Positions 8,516 to 15,141 of a stretch of 64,000 nucleotides of DNA are shown piece after piece. Below the pieces are notes generated by a model, which was given only the letters and a program-made list of their open reading frames with translations, had not been told where the DNA came from and ran no database searches. Position 1 is the stretch's first letter. Each line of letters starts with the position of its first letter. Made by a program: the position numbers and the translations under genes. Source of the DNA: Pseudomonas mohnii (GTDB lineage Bacteria; Pseudomonadota; Gammaproteobacteria; Pseudomonadales; Pseudomonadaceae); contig NZ_FNRV01000001.1 of the NCBI RefSeq assembly GCF_900105115.1, positions 1 through 64,000 on the forward strand. The letters are read 5' to 3'.

Positions 8516-9568
8516 ATGCAATTCTTCGACGATTCCCTGCACCCCGAAAACATGGAAAAGGTCGTCATCACCGTGGCCCCCTACGGCCCGGAATGGATGC
8601 CGGAAGACTTTCCTGAAGACATACCGCTGACCATGGACGAGCAGGTGCAGAAAGCGGTCGAGTGCTACGAGGCCGGTGCCACGGTCCTGCACCTGCACGT
8701 GCGCGAACTCGATGGCAAGGGGTCCAAGCGCCTGTCCAAGTTCAACGAGCTGATCGCCGGTGTGCGCGAAGCCGTGCCGGACATGATCATCCAGGTCGGC
8801 GGCTCGATTTCCTTCGCCCCTGAAAGCGATGGCGAAGCGGCCAAGTGGCTGTCCGACGACACTCGCCACATGCTGGCCGAGCTGACGCCAAAACCGGATC
8901 AGGTCACGGTGGCGATCAACACCACCCAGATGAACATCATGGAGCTGCTGTATCCGCAATACCTGGAAGGCACCTCCCTGGCCAATCCGTTGTTCCAGGC
9001 CGCCTACAGCGAAATGACCGTGCCGGCCGGTCCAGCCTGGGTGGCCGAACACCTCAAGCGCCTGATGGACAACGGCATCCAGCCACACTTCCAGTTGACC
9101 GGCATGCATGCCCTGGAAACTCTCGAGCGCCTGGTGCGCAGAGGCGTGTACATGGGCCCGCTGAACCTGACCTGGATCGGCATCGGTGGCGGTTTCGACG
9201 GTCCGAATCCGTTCAACTTCTTCAACTTCATCCACCGTGTTCCGAACGGCTGCACCCTGACCTCCGAATCGCTGCTCAAGAACGTGCTGCCGTTCAACAC
9301 CATGTCGATGGCCATGGGCATGCACCCGCGTGTGGGCAACGAAGACACTATCATTGATCACAAGGGCGAACGTTTCGGCTCGGTCGCACAGATCGAGCAG
9401 ACCGTGCGCATCGCCCATGAACTGGGTCGCGAGATCGCCACCGGCAAAGAAGCCCGTGAGATCTATCGCATCGGTGTGCAATACCAGAGCATCGAAGAAA
9501 CCCTGTTGGCCAACGGCATGGCCCCCAACCGCAAGGCCGGGCAAAAAGGTGTGCCGCAGCGCGGCTGA
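8516..9568 (+). CDS. Beta-keto acid cleavage enzyme (BKACE, DUF849)
   Basis: 350 residues. BKACE proteins are zinc TIM barrels that convert a beta-keto acid plus acetyl-CoA into acetoacetate and a new acyl-CoA; the founding member is Kce of lysine fermentation. Visible family features are KVVITVAPYGPEW near the N terminus, the metal segment TVLHLHVRELDGK (about residues 59-71), IIQVGGSISF, and a later zinc/active-site region with IQPHFQLTGMHAL and WIGIGGG. The average member is about 270-310 residues, so this is a long one. A strong AGGAG ribosome site lies before ATG. Its presence implies that a beta-keto acid arises in the pathway encoded by this operon. Confidence 0.87.
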   Translation: MQFFDDSLHPENMEKVVITVAPYGPEWMPEDFPEDIPLTMDEQVQKAVECYEAGATVLHLHVRELDGKGSKRLSKFNELIAGVREAVPDMIIQVGGSISFAPESDGEAAKWLSDDTRHMLAELTPKPDQVTVAINTTQMNIMELLYPQYLEGTSLANPLFQAAYSEMTVPAGPAWVAEHLKRLMDNGIQPHFQLTGMHALETLERLVRRGVYMGPLNLTWIGIGGGFDGPNPFNFFNFIHRVPNGCTLTSESLLKNVLPFNTMSMAMGMHPRVGNEDTIIDHKGERFGSVAQIEQTVRIAHELGREIATGKEAREIYRIGVQYQSIEETLLANGMAPNRKAGQKGVPQRG

Positions 9569-9572
9569 CCGG

Positions 9573-9609
9573 CAGTGGCGGCGAGAGGTCGTTGGCCTCT
9601 CGCTCACTG
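9573..9609 (+). other. Intergenic stem-loop after the BKACE gene
   Basis: GCGAGAGG (9581-9588) pairs perfectly with CCTCTCGC (9596-9603), extended by CAGTG and CACTG outer arms. No T-run follows, so it is not a classical intrinsic terminator; it may stabilise the upstream mRNA or partly attenuate transcription into the MFS gene. Confidence 0.5.
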
Positions 9610-9659
9610 CATGCAACACGCTTGATAACAACAATAAAACGAAGCTTTGAGGAGGCTGC

Positions 9660-10982
9660 ATGGCCTTTCATCCAATCGCTGCGGACGATGACGACTGCAG
9701 TGGCGTCGGCGTTGCGCGCAAATATGCCTGGATCGTCTTTGCACTGACGTTCGGCCTGTTGATTTCCGACTATATGTCGCGTCAGGTGCTGAACGCGGTG
9801 TTCCCGATGCTCAAGGGCGAGTGGTCCTTGAGCGATGGTCAGCTCGGCTTGCTCAGTGGCGTTGTCGCCCTGATGGTCGGCTTGCTGACGTTTCCCCTGT
9901 CGTTGCTGGCGGACCGCTTCGGCCGGGTCAAAAGCCTCGCCCTGATGGCGCTGTTGTGGAGTGTGGCCACTCTGGGTTGTGCCCTGGCCCAGGATTACCA
10001 GCAGATGTTCATTGCCCGGTTCATGGTCGGGGTCGGTGAAGCGGCTTACGGCAGTGTCGGTATCGCGGTGGTGATTTCCGTGTTTCCCAAACACATGCGG
10101 GCCACCCTGGCCAGCGCCTTCATGGCGGGTGGCATGTTCGGTTCCGTGTTGGGCATGGCGTTGGGCGGAGCCATCGCGGCCAAACTGGGCTGGCGCTGGT
10201 CGTTTGCCGGGATGGCGCTGTTTGGCCTGCTGTTGGCGGTGCTGTACCCGATCATCGTCAAGGAAGCCCGCATCGCACCGAGGCGCATGGCCAACATGGC
10301 TGCTGCCAAGGTCAAGCAACCGTTGCGTACGCTGTTTTCCAGCCGTTCGGTGATCGCGACCTACGTCGGCAGCGGCTTGCAGCTGTTCGTCGGCGGCACC
10401 GTGATCGTGTGGATGCCCAGTTACCTGAACCGCTACTACGAAATGGGCACGGACAAGGCCGGAGGCATGGCCGCCATCATCGTGCTGTGCAGCGGCGCCG
10501 GGATGATTCTGTGCGGCATGCTCAGTGATCGCCTGTGCCGGCAATCGCCGGAGCGCAAGGTGGCCCTGGCCATTGCCTATTGCCTGGGCAGTTGCCTGCT
10601 GTTGTCGGCGGCGTTCGCCCTGCCGGCGGGGCCCGGGCAACTGGCGCTGATCTGCCTGGGCATGTTGATTGCCGCTGGCACCACCGGTCCCGCCGGGGCG
10701 ATGGTGGCCAACCTGACCCCGTATTCATTGCATGGCACAGCGTTCGCCACCCTGACCCTGGCCAACAACATGCTCGGCCTGGCGCCGGGGCCGTTCATCA
10801 CCGGCAGGGTGTCCGACCTGATCGGCCTGCACGCGGCCTTCCAGTGGGTGCCTCTGGTCAGCCTCGGGGCAGCCGCGGTGTTCTTTTATGCCAAGTGTCA
10901 TTACCACAGAGATATTGCCCGCCTTCAGGGTCAGCACGTGCCTGATCCTGTCAATGCAGCCGGGTTAGAGGTGAAGTTGTGA
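9660..10982 (+). CDS. MFS transporter
   Basis: 440 residues with about 12 membrane helices. The helix 2-3 loop reads L-A-D-R-F-G-R-V-K-S and there is a second copy, GMLSDRLCRQSPERK, after helix 8, both normal MFS signatures. The acidic run DDDD lies in the short cytoplasmic N terminus before the first helix. Position in the operon between BKACE and a DsbA-like gene, and a 4-bp overlap with the next start, indicate that it carries the pathway substrate or a product. It looks closest to sialate/aromatic acid or spinster-type carriers but I cannot name the substrate. The preceding GAGGAGGCT is a strong ribosome site. Confidence 0.87.
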   Translation: MAFHPIAADDDDCSGVGVARKYAWIVFALTFGLLISDYMSRQVLNAVFPMLKGEWSLSDGQLGLLSGVVALMVGLLTFPLSLLADRFGRVKSLALMALLWSVATLGCALAQDYQQMFIARFMVGVGEAAYGSVGIAVVISVFPKHMRATLASAFMAGGMFGSVLGMALGGAIAAKLGWRWSFAGMALFGLLLAVLYPIIVKEARIAPRRMANMAAAKVKQPLRTLFSSRSVIATYVGSGLQLFVGGTVIVWMPSYLNRYYEMGTDKAGGMAAIIVLCSGAGMILCGMLSDRLCRQSPERKVALAIAYCLGSCLLLSAAFALPAGPGQLALICLGMLIAAGTTGPAGAMVANLTPYSLHGTAFATLTLANNMLGLAPGPFITGRVSDLIGLHAAFQWVPLVSLGAAAVFFYAKCHYHRDIARLQGQHVPDPVNAAGLEVKL

Positions 10983-11641
10983 GTCGTCGCTTATCCATTG
11001 ATGTGTTTTTCGATTTCATCTGCCCCTGGTGCCTGATCGGCAAACGCCAATTGGAGCATGCGCAAGTGCAGTTTCGCAGTCGCTATCCGGACGTGCAGAT
11101 CACCACGGTGTGGCATGGTGTGCAGTTGCTGCCTCAGTTGCCCGTGGAAGGTGAGCCCTTCGCCGATTTCTATCGCAAGCGTCTGGGCAATGCCGAGGCC
11201 ATGACCATGCGTCAGGCCCAGGTACAGCAGGCTGCCTCGGCGGTTGGGCTGGCCATCGACCTCAGCCGCATTGCGACGATGCCCAACACCGCTGATGCCC
11301 ATCGCTTGTTCGAGCGTGCGAGCGTGCTGGGCAATGCCACCCAGCGTGAAATGTTGCTCGAACGAATGTTCGCCGCTTATTTCCGCAAAGGCGAAAACCT
11401 GGGTTGCCGAGAGACCTTGCTCGCCATAGCCCGCTCTTGCGGCGTCGATGCGGACAGTGTGCTCGATTGCCTGAAGGGCGATGCGACGCCCTTTGCCGGA
11501 TCCCCCGGTGCGACCAGTGGCGTGCCGAGCTTTCAGTTTGACCGGCGCATGACCGTGATCGGGGCACAACCCGCGCAGGCGTTGCTCGGGGCCATGAGCG
11601 AAGCGCTCAAGGAAAGTGAGCGCGAGCGGCAACCGGCATGA
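10979..11641 (+). CDS. DsbA family oxidoreductase (FrnE-like thioredoxin fold)
   Basis: 220 residues. The active site C-P-W-C is in FDFICPWCLIGKRQLE at about residues 14-21. There is no signal peptide, so it is probably cytoplasmic, like FrnE and 2-hydroxychromene-2-carboxylate isomerase relatives. The C-terminal part has the helical insertion and GVPSFQFDRRMTVIGAQPA, which contains the cis-proline position (G-V-P) normal for this fold. The GTG start overlaps the stop of the MFS gene (GTGA), so it is translationally coupled. It may act as a disulfide oxidoreductase or a glutathione-dependent isomerase in the pathway; no specific role is known. Confidence 0.87.
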   Translation: MSRRLSIDVFFDFICPWCLIGKRQLEHAQVQFRSRYPDVQITTVWHGVQLLPQLPVEGEPFADFYRKRLGNAEAMTMRQAQVQQAASAVGLAIDLSRIATMPNTADAHRLFERASVLGNATQREMLLERMFAAYFRKGENLGCRETLLAIARSCGVDADSVLDCLKGDATPFAGSPGATSGVPSFQFDRRMTVIGAQPAQALLGAMSEALKESERERQPA

Positions 11642-11961
11642 CCAGACGTATCCCCGTACCGGCCGGCAAACACCCGCAGGCCGGTGGTCGCGCGCTGTTC
11701 GAGTTCGAGGACAAAAGCCTGGCGCTGTTCAACGTCGACGGGCAGTTGTTCGCCATCGACGACAGCTGCCCGCACCAAGGCGCGTCGCTCTGTGGCGGGC
11801 GCCTGGAGGGCCGGGTGATCCAGTGCCGCGCCCACGGCCTGCGCTTCGACCTGCTCAGCGGCTACCTGCTCAATTCCACCCAGGTCAAGGTCACCCACTA
11901 CCCGGTCGAGATCATCGACGACCAGGCGTTCATCATCATTTCCGAGGAGTCCGCGCCATGA
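11638..11961 (+). CDS. Rieske (2Fe-2S) ferredoxin
   Basis: 107 residues, a stand-alone Rieske ferredoxin. The cluster ligands are visible as C44-P-H46 (SCPHQGASLCGG) and C63-x2-H66 (CRAHGLRFD). It starts at ATG overlapping the stop of the DsbA-like gene and its own stop overlaps the start of the next gene, so all three are coupled. Such ferredoxins pass electrons to Rieske oxygenases or other redox enzymes. No Rieske oxygenase large subunit or dedicated reductase is in the operon; the partner may be elsewhere or it may serve the DsbA-like or quinone reductase proteins. Confidence 0.9.
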   Translation: MTRRIPVPAGKHPQAGGRALFEFEDKSLALFNVDGQLFAIDDSCPHQGASLCGGRLEGRVIQCRAHGLRFDLLSGYLLNSTQVKVTHYPVEIIDDQAFIIISEESAP

Positions 11962-12968
11962 GCGCCATTGCTCTTACCCGTATCCATAGCCGCACCCGCG
12001 AATTGGCACCGGGGTTCGTTGTCAGTCTGATCGTGGCCGCCGCCGCGTCGTTTTTGTCCGAGCATTACGGTGCCCCGGTGATGCTGTTCGCGTTGCTGCT
12101 GGGCATGGCGCTCAACTTTCTGGCGGGTGACGGCGCCTGCAAGGCCGGCATCGAGTTCACCGCTCGCAGCGTGTTGCGCATTGGCGTCGCGCTGTTGGGC
12201 ATGCGCATCACCCTGGAACAAATGGCCGCGCTGGGCTGGAAACCGGTGGCCCTGGTGGTGATTCTGGTGGTCGTGACCATTAGTGTCTCGGTGATCGCGG
12301 CCAAGGCCATGGGGTTCCAGCGCCTGTTCGGCATGCTCACCGGCGGGGCCACGGCGATCTGCGGCGCATCGGCAGCGCTGGCCCTGGCGGCGGCGTTGCC
12401 CAACCATCCGCAGAAAGAGCGGGCTACCTTGTTCACGGTCATCGGGGTTTCGGCGCTGTCGACCCTGGCGATGATCGTCTATCCGATGATCGCCAATTGG
12501 CTGGCCTTGTCGCCGCAAGTGGCCGGTGTGTTTCTCGGTGCCACCATCCATGACGTCGCCCAGGTCGTCGGGGCCGGTTACAGCATGTCGACCGAGACCG
12601 GCGACACCGCCACAGTGGTCAAGCTGATGCGCGTCGCCATGCTGCTACCGGTGATCGTCAGCGCCGCGATGATCACCCGCATGCAAGGCGCCGATCCCAC
12701 CGGCAAACGGCCGCCGCTACTGCCGTGGTTCGCGGTCGGTTTTCTGATACTGGCCTGCATCAACAGCACCGGCTGGGTGGTCCCGGCGGTGCAGGGCGCG
12801 GTCAATGAACTGTCGCGCTGGTGCCTGGTGGTGTCCATCAGCGCGCTGGGCATGAAAACCCAGCTCAAGGAACTGGCGGCCGTCGGTATCAAGCCGATCC
12901 TGCTGATGGTGGGGGAGACCGTGTTCCTGGTGGTTCTTGTGCTGCTGTTGCTGCACTGGGGGATGTAA
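11958..12968 (+). CDS. YeiH family putative sulfate exporter (UPF0324)
   Basis: 336 residues from ATG at 11958, which overlaps the Rieske stop by four bases; longer frames upstream are not translated here because they run through the Rieske gene. About ten membrane helices. Family marks are LGMALNFLAGD, GIEFTARSVLRIGVALLGMRI, LTGGATAICGASAALA and FLGATIHDVAQVVGAGY, followed by a C-terminal GMKTQLKEL segment. YeiH proteins are poorly characterised; some are annotated as sulfate or sulfite exporters, and E. coli yeiH is a membrane protein of unknown substrate. It is the last gene of the operon, with a terminator about 100 bp downstream. A sulfur oxyanion product from the dioxygenase step is possible but unproven. 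Confidence 0.88.
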   Translation: MSAIALTRIHSRTRELAPGFVVSLIVAAAASFLSEHYGAPVMLFALLLGMALNFLAGDGACKAGIEFTARSVLRIGVALLGMRITLEQMAALGWKPVALVVILVVVTISVSVIAAKAMGFQRLFGMLTGGATAICGASAALALAAALPNHPQKERATLFTVIGVSALSTLAMIVYPMIANWLALSPQVAGVFLGATIHDVAQVVGAGYSMSTETGDTATVVKLMRVAMLLPVIVSAAMITRMQGADPTGKRPPLLPWFAVGFLILACINSTGWVVPAVQGAVNELSRWCLVVSISALGMKTQLKELAAVGIKPILLMVGETVFLVVLVLLLLHWGM

Positions 12969-13066
12969 ACCCGGCTGCTCGCGACCGCATTCAACAAGCG
13001 GCGCCACATTGTGTTCACTCCGACGCAGTGCGGCACTCGACCGGCGTCATAAGCACCGGTTCCTTT

Positions 13067-13098
13067 ACGGCGACTGTACCAGCAGTCGTCGTTTTTTT
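13067..13098 (+). terminator. Intrinsic terminator after the YeiH operon
   Basis: CGACTG (13071-13076) and CAGTCG (13083-13088) pair around TACCAG and are followed by seven T. It lies about 100 bp after the YeiH stop and just before the end of the convergent AraC gene. Confidence 0.7.
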
Positions 13099-13133
13099 AT
13101 TTGGAGGCTGCCTACAGGTAGATCTGCGCGTGT

Positions 13134-14186
13134 TCAGGGTTTCTCTGGATCGGAAAGGACGCTGCTGTCTGCCGCCTTGGCACTGCCAGGCTTATGAGTG
13201 GTGCGCCAAACGGCTGGCGGCATGTCGAACTGGCTGATGAACCAGCGCGTGAACGAGCTCGCCATGGAGTAGCCGAGCATGTCGGCGATTCGGCTCAGCG
13301 AGTAATTGGGGTTGTCCAGATAGCGCAGCACCAGGTCGCGACGCACATCGTTGATCAGGTCGTTGAACGCGCAGCCATCCTCTTTGAGGCGACGTTGCAG
13401 GGTCCGTACGTTCATGCCCTGGGTCTGGGCAATCTGCTCGATCGTGGCGCGCCCCATCGGCAGCAGCAGGTAAATGGCCTTGCGCACCTCAAACAGCATC
13501 GACGGCCCTTCGTGGCTCTGTAGCGAATCCAGGTAGCTTTGGGCGTAACGGGCCATGGCCGGGTCGGCATGGGGATTGGTCATGTCGAGGCTGGCGTCTG
13601 GGCAGACAATGCCATTGAACTCACTGCCGAACTCCAGGTTGCAACCAAACAGGCGGCGATGCAGGTGCAGGTTTTCCGGGGCCTGGTGGGTGAAGTTGAC
13701 GCTATACGGATGCCAATGCGTTCCCAGCAGGGCCGCGCACAGACGGAACATCACGCCGATGGCCAGCTCATTGGCCTGCCGGCAGGACATCGGAGACTCG
13801 GTGACCACCTCTTCACGGATGATCACCATCTTGCCCGCTTCCTCGACGAAGATCGCCAACGAGTCGTTCATGAGATGGCGGTAATGCACCAGCACCTGCA
13901 ACGCATCACGCAGTGTCCGCTGATGCGTGAGCAGCAGGCTGACCACGCCAAAGTCCGAGAGTTGACGCGACTCGGCCATGCTCAGGCCGAAGGTCTGACA
14001 ACCGCTGGCGGTCGCCGAAAGCTCCAGCAGACGCACCGCGGAATCGATTGGAATGCGTTGTTCGGGGGCCAGCAGGCGGGCCTTGCTCAGGCCGACCTGC
14101 GCCAGCACATCATGCGGATTGAACCCCAGGTAATGGGCTACATCCAGGTAGTTGGTCAAGACAGCGGCGCGAACGAGCTTGGTCAT
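13134..14186 (-). CDS. AraC family transcriptional regulator (OruR-like, arabinose-binding type N domain)
   Basis: 350 residues. The N-terminal about 200 residues match the PF12625-type sensing domain seen in OruR and related Pseudomonas regulators (YLGFNPHDVLAQVGL, VRLLELSATASG, FGLSMAESRQLSDFG, VVSLLLTHQRTLRDAL). The C-terminal 100 residues are the double HTH: ATIEQIAQTQGMNVRTLQRRL and SLSRIADMLGYSMASSFTRWFISQFDMPPAVWR. It sits between two operons that share the same tandem repeat upstream of their promoters, and is convergent to the first and divergent from the second. The likely role is activation of both by a pathway compound. A related half site lies 59 bp before its own start, hinting at autoregulation. 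Confidence 0.93.
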   Translation of the reverse strand: MTKLVRAAVLTNYLDVAHYLGFNPHDVLAQVGLSKARLLAPEQRIPIDSAVRLLELSATASGCQTFGLSMAESRQLSDFGVVSLLLTHQRTLRDALQVLVHYRHLMNDSLAIFVEEAGKMVIIREEVVTESPMSCRQANELAIGVMFRLCAALLGTHWHPYSVNFTHQAPENLHLHRRLFGCNLEFGSEFNGIVCPDASLDMTNPHADPAMARYAQSYLDSLQSHEGPSMLFEVRKAIYLLLPMGRATIEQIAQTQGMNVRTLQRRLKEDGCAFNDLINDVRRDLVLRYLDNPNYSLSRIADMLGYSMASSFTRWFISQFDMPPAVWRTTHKPGSAKAADSSVLSDPEKP

Positions 14187-14244
14187 GAAGAGGTCATCCC
14201 TGGAGCGTCTCGATGGAGTTGAGCGGGGCGGACTATATCCAGCA

Positions 14245-14261
14245 CATCATGAAATGAAAAG
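14245..14261 (+). promoter_or_regulatory. Single half site near the AraC start
   Basis: CATCATGAAATGAAAAG matches the unit at 6466-6482 at 15 of 17 positions. No second unit is seen 21 bp away. It lies 59 bp upstream of the AraC gene and 56 bp before the paired site at 14317, and could serve autoregulation or looping. Confidence 0.4.
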
Positions 14262-14316
14262 TTTTTGAAGCCATGTTTTGCGCGTCCACACGACCACCAA
14301 TCAGGCGCTCCTGTCC

Positions 14317-14354
14317 TGTCATCAAAAGAAAAGTCGGTGTCGTCAAATGAAAAG
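14317..14354 (+). promoter_or_regulatory. Tandem direct-repeat operator before the hydrolase/DUF1302 operon (AraC-type, predicted)
   Basis: Units TGTCATCAAAAGAAAAG (14317-14333) and TGTCGTCAAATGAAAAG (14338-14354) have a 21-bp period and match the pair at 6466-6503 closely, in the same order and orientation. A -10-like TAATGT begins at 14375, the same offset as at the first promoter. The distance to the start codon is 89 bp, against 81 bp there. The intergenic region 14187-14443 otherwise holds no gene. Confidence 0.65.
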
Positions 14355-14443
14355 CGTAGCGGGTGGGCGCTCTTTAATGTCGGTACTACAAAAAGATTCT
14401 GGCGAAACAGCCAGGCGAGCTACCGAGAAGGTGAGGTGTTCAA

Positions 14444-15010
14444 GTGAACAAACTGCAAACCGCCGCTACCGTTCTGATTGTACCGGGTCTGCGCGACCAC
14501 GTTGCCGAGCATTGGCAAACGCTGCTTGAGGCCCGGTTGAACAACGTACGCAGCGTCCCGCCGCTTGAAACCGACAAGCTCGACTGCGCTGCCCGGGTCC
14601 GGGCGATCCAGCATGAACTGGAACAAATCGACGGCCCGGTGATTCTCGTCGCCCATAGCGCCGGCGTGCTGATGGTCGCCCACTGGGCCGCCCGCCACAG
14701 CGGCTCGATCAAGGGCGCTCTGTTGGCCGCGCCGCCGGACCTCAATGCCACCTGGCCGGCAAACTACCCGTCCCCTGAAACCCTCAAAGCCAACGGCTGG
14801 GCCCCTCTGCCTGCCGGTGCGCTGCCGTTTCGCAGTCTCGTGGCGGGCAGCACCAACGATCACCTGGCCAGTCTCGAGGCCGTCACCCGCATGGCCCGCG
14901 ACTGGGGCAGCGAACTGGTCAACCTCGGCGAGGTCGGCCATCTCAATCCTGCTTCGGGCTTCGGCCACTGGCCGCAAGCCGAAGCCCTGATTCTGGAACT
15001 GGATCGCTAA
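14444..15010 (+). CDS. Alpha/beta hydrolase of the RBBP9/YdeN family
   Basis: 188 residues from a GTG start with GAAGGTGAGG upstream. The fold begins TVLIVPGLRDHVAEHWQ; the nucleophile elbow is AHSAGVL (serine near residue 68) and the catalytic histidine is in GEVGHLNPASGFGHWP near the C terminus, a pattern diagnostic for RBBP9/YdeN serine hydrolases. These small cytoplasmic hydrolases have few known substrates. It is the first gene after the second tandem-repeat operator and precedes the outer-membrane DUF1302 gene by about 130 bp. It might cleave an ester or thioester of the pathway substrate. Confidence 0.88.
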   Translation: MNKLQTAATVLIVPGLRDHVAEHWQTLLEARLNNVRSVPPLETDKLDCAARVRAIQHELEQIDGPVILVAHSAGVLMVAHWAARHSGSIKGALLAAPPDLNATWPANYPSPETLKANGWAPLPAGALPFRSLVAGSTNDHLASLEAVTRMARDWGSELVNLGEVGHLNPASGFGHWPQAEALILELDR

Positions 15011-15141
15011 TCAGGCACCTGGCCGGGCGCGATCCGTCCGGCAATTGCTCTAACGCGTGAAAAAAACGCAGGCCTCTCAGCAGGGCCTGTGCATGGAAAG
15101 CTGCGCTTAAAAAACAAGTACAACATGGCGGAGACAACGTA

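Noticed and set aside
11616..11957. Extended reading frame upstream of the YeiH-type gene
   Set aside because: It runs through the Rieske ferredoxin gene in another frame and encodes a low-complexity, arginine/proline-rich sequence. The ATG at 11958 is coupled to the Rieske stop.
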